Source: Lacticaseibacillus zhaodongensis (lineage in GTDB: Bacteria > Bacillota > Bacilli > Lactobacillales > Lactobacillaceae). Taken from it: a stretch of 64,000 nucleotides of DNA. The position numbers and the translations under genes are program-made. Numbering within the stretch: the first letter of the stretch is position 1; the number at the start of each line of letters is the position of its first letter. Shown piece after piece: positions 63,001-64,000 of this stretch. The notes beneath the pieces are model-generated. The model had not been told where the DNA came from, did not search any database, and worked only from the letters and a program-made list of their open reading frames with translations. Location: the NCBI RefSeq assembly GCF_009687905.1, contig NZ_BLBG01000007.1, positions 35,550 through 99,549 of the forward strand, given 5' to 3'.

Positions 63001-63025
63001 ATGATTCCACAGTTAAGTTCCACAC
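60008..63025 (-). CDS. LTA-synthase-like glycerol-phosphate transferase, long form (second copy)
   Basis: A 1005-residue paralog of the protein at 55662: about fourteen N-terminal helices, then the outward sulfatase-type domain. Key positions: NLSESFSDPTRVPN (about 640), nucleophile Thr in YGGGTADMEW (about 677) and FYGDHLGA (about 863). The two copies share closely similar catalytic domains but differ strongly in the membrane half, so they likely act on different acceptors or at different sites. The start is GTG with a modest AGAGAG site. A promoter with TATAAT lies about 100 bases upstream, and a terminator follows. Confidence 0.85.
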   Translation of the reverse strand: MWNLTVESFKKVMRRPAVRTIIGLLLMVAFVMNEYAFGVRGLYSPTINAQPVGLKWLVVWAIKLIMVIGSDAFLIYLFRLFIDAKVHVKLAVHTWLFVVTSGIILLGFTMVHGQVPGLAGLLDAMFPIVRNVVPYLTGMLIFMLLLPYLQLGKHAPLVKRLLLLAMGMAMLIGRDIWSFNAGSGLTAALCVGLVALLFRNENLGKNLRAFCGLALLAYLLTLFMSWATLYGQGAWNNSAQFIAPESILTLIPAVALVNVLLPAPAAKTQVQGAESWQLFAGILLVVVSRSASLLAIMTLLKNKVQALITARLGIWMLVSALALTVGVVIFTLALLWILKRTQTWRVLGKESDFEFVPLARDIVAKRSHLLGAIWHRLWPGALAFGLFYVLQTVATFFMYPGLQAAWKAWSGPMVYPRVLLVRIPAMVYGAILLMAIFWIIRGLTNRYWTALIATFTAGTLWLIADVVKIAARNEPIVPADIYELRSTANLVKMVSPLLLIAGVVIVVAVIALCIWLERKHPAPKTSWLMRVVQFIFAIAFMVGFRSYNQYMSASQQFANNFKVTYKIMNQMWAAQDNGPYVQFAQNIDVTPMEKPKGYSKAAIDQLAKKYGQEAAQINKTRTNDISKMTVMFNLSESFSDPTRVPNVHLDKDPIPNIRAIKKQTTSGLMMSHGYGGGTADMEWETLTGMSLGNLNTTLSTPYTQLVSRQQNGAAVSTWFKYSSAIHPFNGSEYNRQGVYEKFNFNKFAALDSKYPIKHRRYVGNAHTYLSDYTAYDNALDQLQARKGGQFLNLITIQNHMPYTPTLYSKHDFKASGSAFTTADLKGSFESYAMGLHYTDDAAEKFMHQIDAINKPIIWVFYGDHLGALYNGDSSSKYAVPLHQTDYFIYANKYARAHGAKTKLSNTKQVGSSDFIAMAFAQANAKVDPFVALLTKVQKTLPTIWMRSDNRTNDPTYGMSFVNKNGKEVYYNDLSKKQKATLHDYQLLEYDITAGKQYALQAGMQK

Positions 63026-63345
63026 TCTCTAGTTGCGCTGTCCAGCAAGCTGTTGCCCATGCATTGGCATAGATGGCAATATCAGCCCGCGAATTCAGCC
63101 TAATTTTTAATAGTTGGTTCTAATTATAATTAAGTCCACTGCGGGTGTCTAACTCCGCACGCACAATGTCAGCGGCCAGTCGCGCACGCGCCACCCACCA
63201 AAACTGCAGCTTATCAATAAAAATCACGAACGCCATTTACGACTGCAGGCCAAGTGCCTTGCACTTTAACCCCTAGTTCCGTAGAATACGGGCAAGGATA
63301 ACAGTTTGCACCCGCACATTAGTCATTGAACAGAAAGTCAGCCTT
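63026..63345. other. Intergenic region between divergent genes
   Basis: About 320 bases; besides the leftward promoter at 63123-63152, no gene or repeat is supported. A rightward promoter for the channel gene could not be placed with confidence. Confidence 0.4.
63123..63152 (-). promoter_or_regulatory. Candidate promoter of the second LTA-synthase-like gene
   Basis: On the minus strand -35 TTAGAC (63147-63152), 18 bases, -10 TATAAT (63123-63128). Confidence 0.5.
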
Positions 63346-63981
63346 ATGGAAAAATTAAAGAACCGCTTGGACGCCTTCAGTGACGCCATCATCGCCATCA
63401 TTATTACCATCATGGTCCTCGACATCCCCCCTGTGCTGCACGACAGCCTTGGCAATTACCTGCTGCTGGGCAAGCACGTTGGGGTCTACCTGATCAGTTT
63501 TATTTTTGTGGCCAATATTTGGTATGAACACAGCACGGCATTTGGCGAAATCGCGACTATGACCTACCGGATTCTGATTTTCGAGATCATTTTTCTGGCC
63601 TTCCTCGCGCTGATGCCCCTGTTCACCAACATGATGGCGCAGAACACTACCCGCACCACCGTGATCCTGTACGGCTTGCTACAGTTCTTGGTCAACTATC
63701 TCTTCCGCTACCTGGCGAAAGTCATCGTGCACCTGCAGTACACAGATAAGACGGAGATGCAGAAGGTCTACGTCAAAATTTACGGGAACGCGAACCGCTA
63801 CCTCGACATTCTCAGCATCGTTGCGTTAGTCGTCGCCTACTTCTTCCCCGAAGCGGCGCTGTTCTTCTACCTGGCTTACCCGGTGCTCAGCTTCCTGCTC
63901 AACAGCGCGGCCCGGCAAGAAATGGGTCTACACTTTCTGGTGTTGGAGAAATCCAACGCTAAGAGTGTAGGCCCCTTTTAA
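63346..63981 (+). CDS. TMEM175-family potassium channel (DUF1211)
   Basis: A 211-residue protein with six predicted membrane helices. The first helix carries the family signature RLDAFSDAIIAIIITIMVL, with the conserved FSD triad at residues 11-13. Bacterial TMEM175 proteins form tetrameric K+-permeable channels in the plasma membrane. The length is normal and the last residues are hydrophilic. The ribosome site ahead of the ATG is weak (AGAAAG). It appears monocistronic, and the window ends 19 bases later. Confidence 0.9.
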   Translation: MEKLKNRLDAFSDAIIAIIITIMVLDIPPVLHDSLGNYLLLGKHVGVYLISFIFVANIWYEHSTAFGEIATMTYRILIFEIIFLAFLALMPLFTNMMAQNTTRTTVILYGLLQFLVNYLFRYLAKVIVHLQYTDKTEMQKVYVKIYGNANRYLDILSIVALVVAYFFPEAALFFYLAYPVLSFLLNSAARQEMGLHFLVLEKSNAKSVGPF

Positions 63982-64000
63982 ATGACAAAATAATAGGGCA

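Overview
The window looks like a chromosomal segment of a fairly GC-rich lactic acid bacterium of the family Lactobacillaceae. Evidence: a trp operon behind a T-box leader, an LmrCD-type exporter, YxeA, DUF3284, BlaI/M56, FIVAR and TMEM175 proteins, LTA-synthase-like proteins, strong AGGAGG ribosome binding sites, and frequent TTG/GTG starts. Species is not determinable from sequence reading alone. The five-gene trp set without trpE/trpG recalls what I remember of Lacticaseibacillus casei. No rRNA, tRNA, CRISPR array or prophage was seen.

Layout. 1-3092: MacB/FtsX-type ABC transporter (permease cut by the window edge). 3418-5064: polytopic GT-C-like membrane protein. 5147-5588: divergent cold-shock protein with a long structured 5' leader. 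5909-8683: P2-type cation ATPase with Na,K-ATPase-like motifs. 9014-12491: heterodimeric ABC exporter. 12653-17405: six-gene operon (acyltransferase, two GT8 glycosyltransferases, acyltransferase, TetR, YxeA) behind a promoter with operator-like palindromes. 17475-19610: divergent tetR-cls (cardiolipin synthase). 19696-24373: DUF3284 protein, membrane protein, an unrecognised gene pair and an Rgg-like regulator. 24469-27166: self-contained TetR/ABC-2 exporter operon with two operators. 27218-28021: tyrosine phosphatase. 28139-33188: T-box(Trp) and trpB-D-C-F-A. 33294-35497: two small membrane proteins divergent from a BlaI/M56 pair, with a palindromic operator between them. 35583-38207: signal peptidase I and a P1B ATPase. 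38449-42148: operon of membrane acyltransferase, AMP-forming ligase and a membrane-anchored SsuA-like protein. 42211-44485: glycerate kinase and a secreted FIVAR protein. 44592-46625: IS200/IS605 element that appears to split a small gene. 46867-48261: MFS exporter. 48322-54702: polysaccharide polymerase/ligase, flippase, LicD, PgpA-like protein and DUF6056-like protein. 54922-63025: two roughly 1000-residue LTA-synthase-like paralogs with several unusual repeat elements around them. 63346-63981: TMEM175-type channel.

Functionally the window is dominated by the cell envelope: lipid acyltransferases, lipid-linked glycosyltransferases, cardiolipin synthase, PgpA, polysaccharide polymerase/flippase/LicD, glycerol-phosphate transferases, signal peptidase and several exporters, with local regulators beside their targets. 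The best candidates for undescribed systems are the AT-GT8-GT8-AT operon, the acyltransferase/AMP-ligase/SsuA-like operon, and two families of inverted-repeat-bounded repeats between the LTA-synthase-like genes. One repeat family keeps its flanks but replaces its central stem with a different, self-complementary one.
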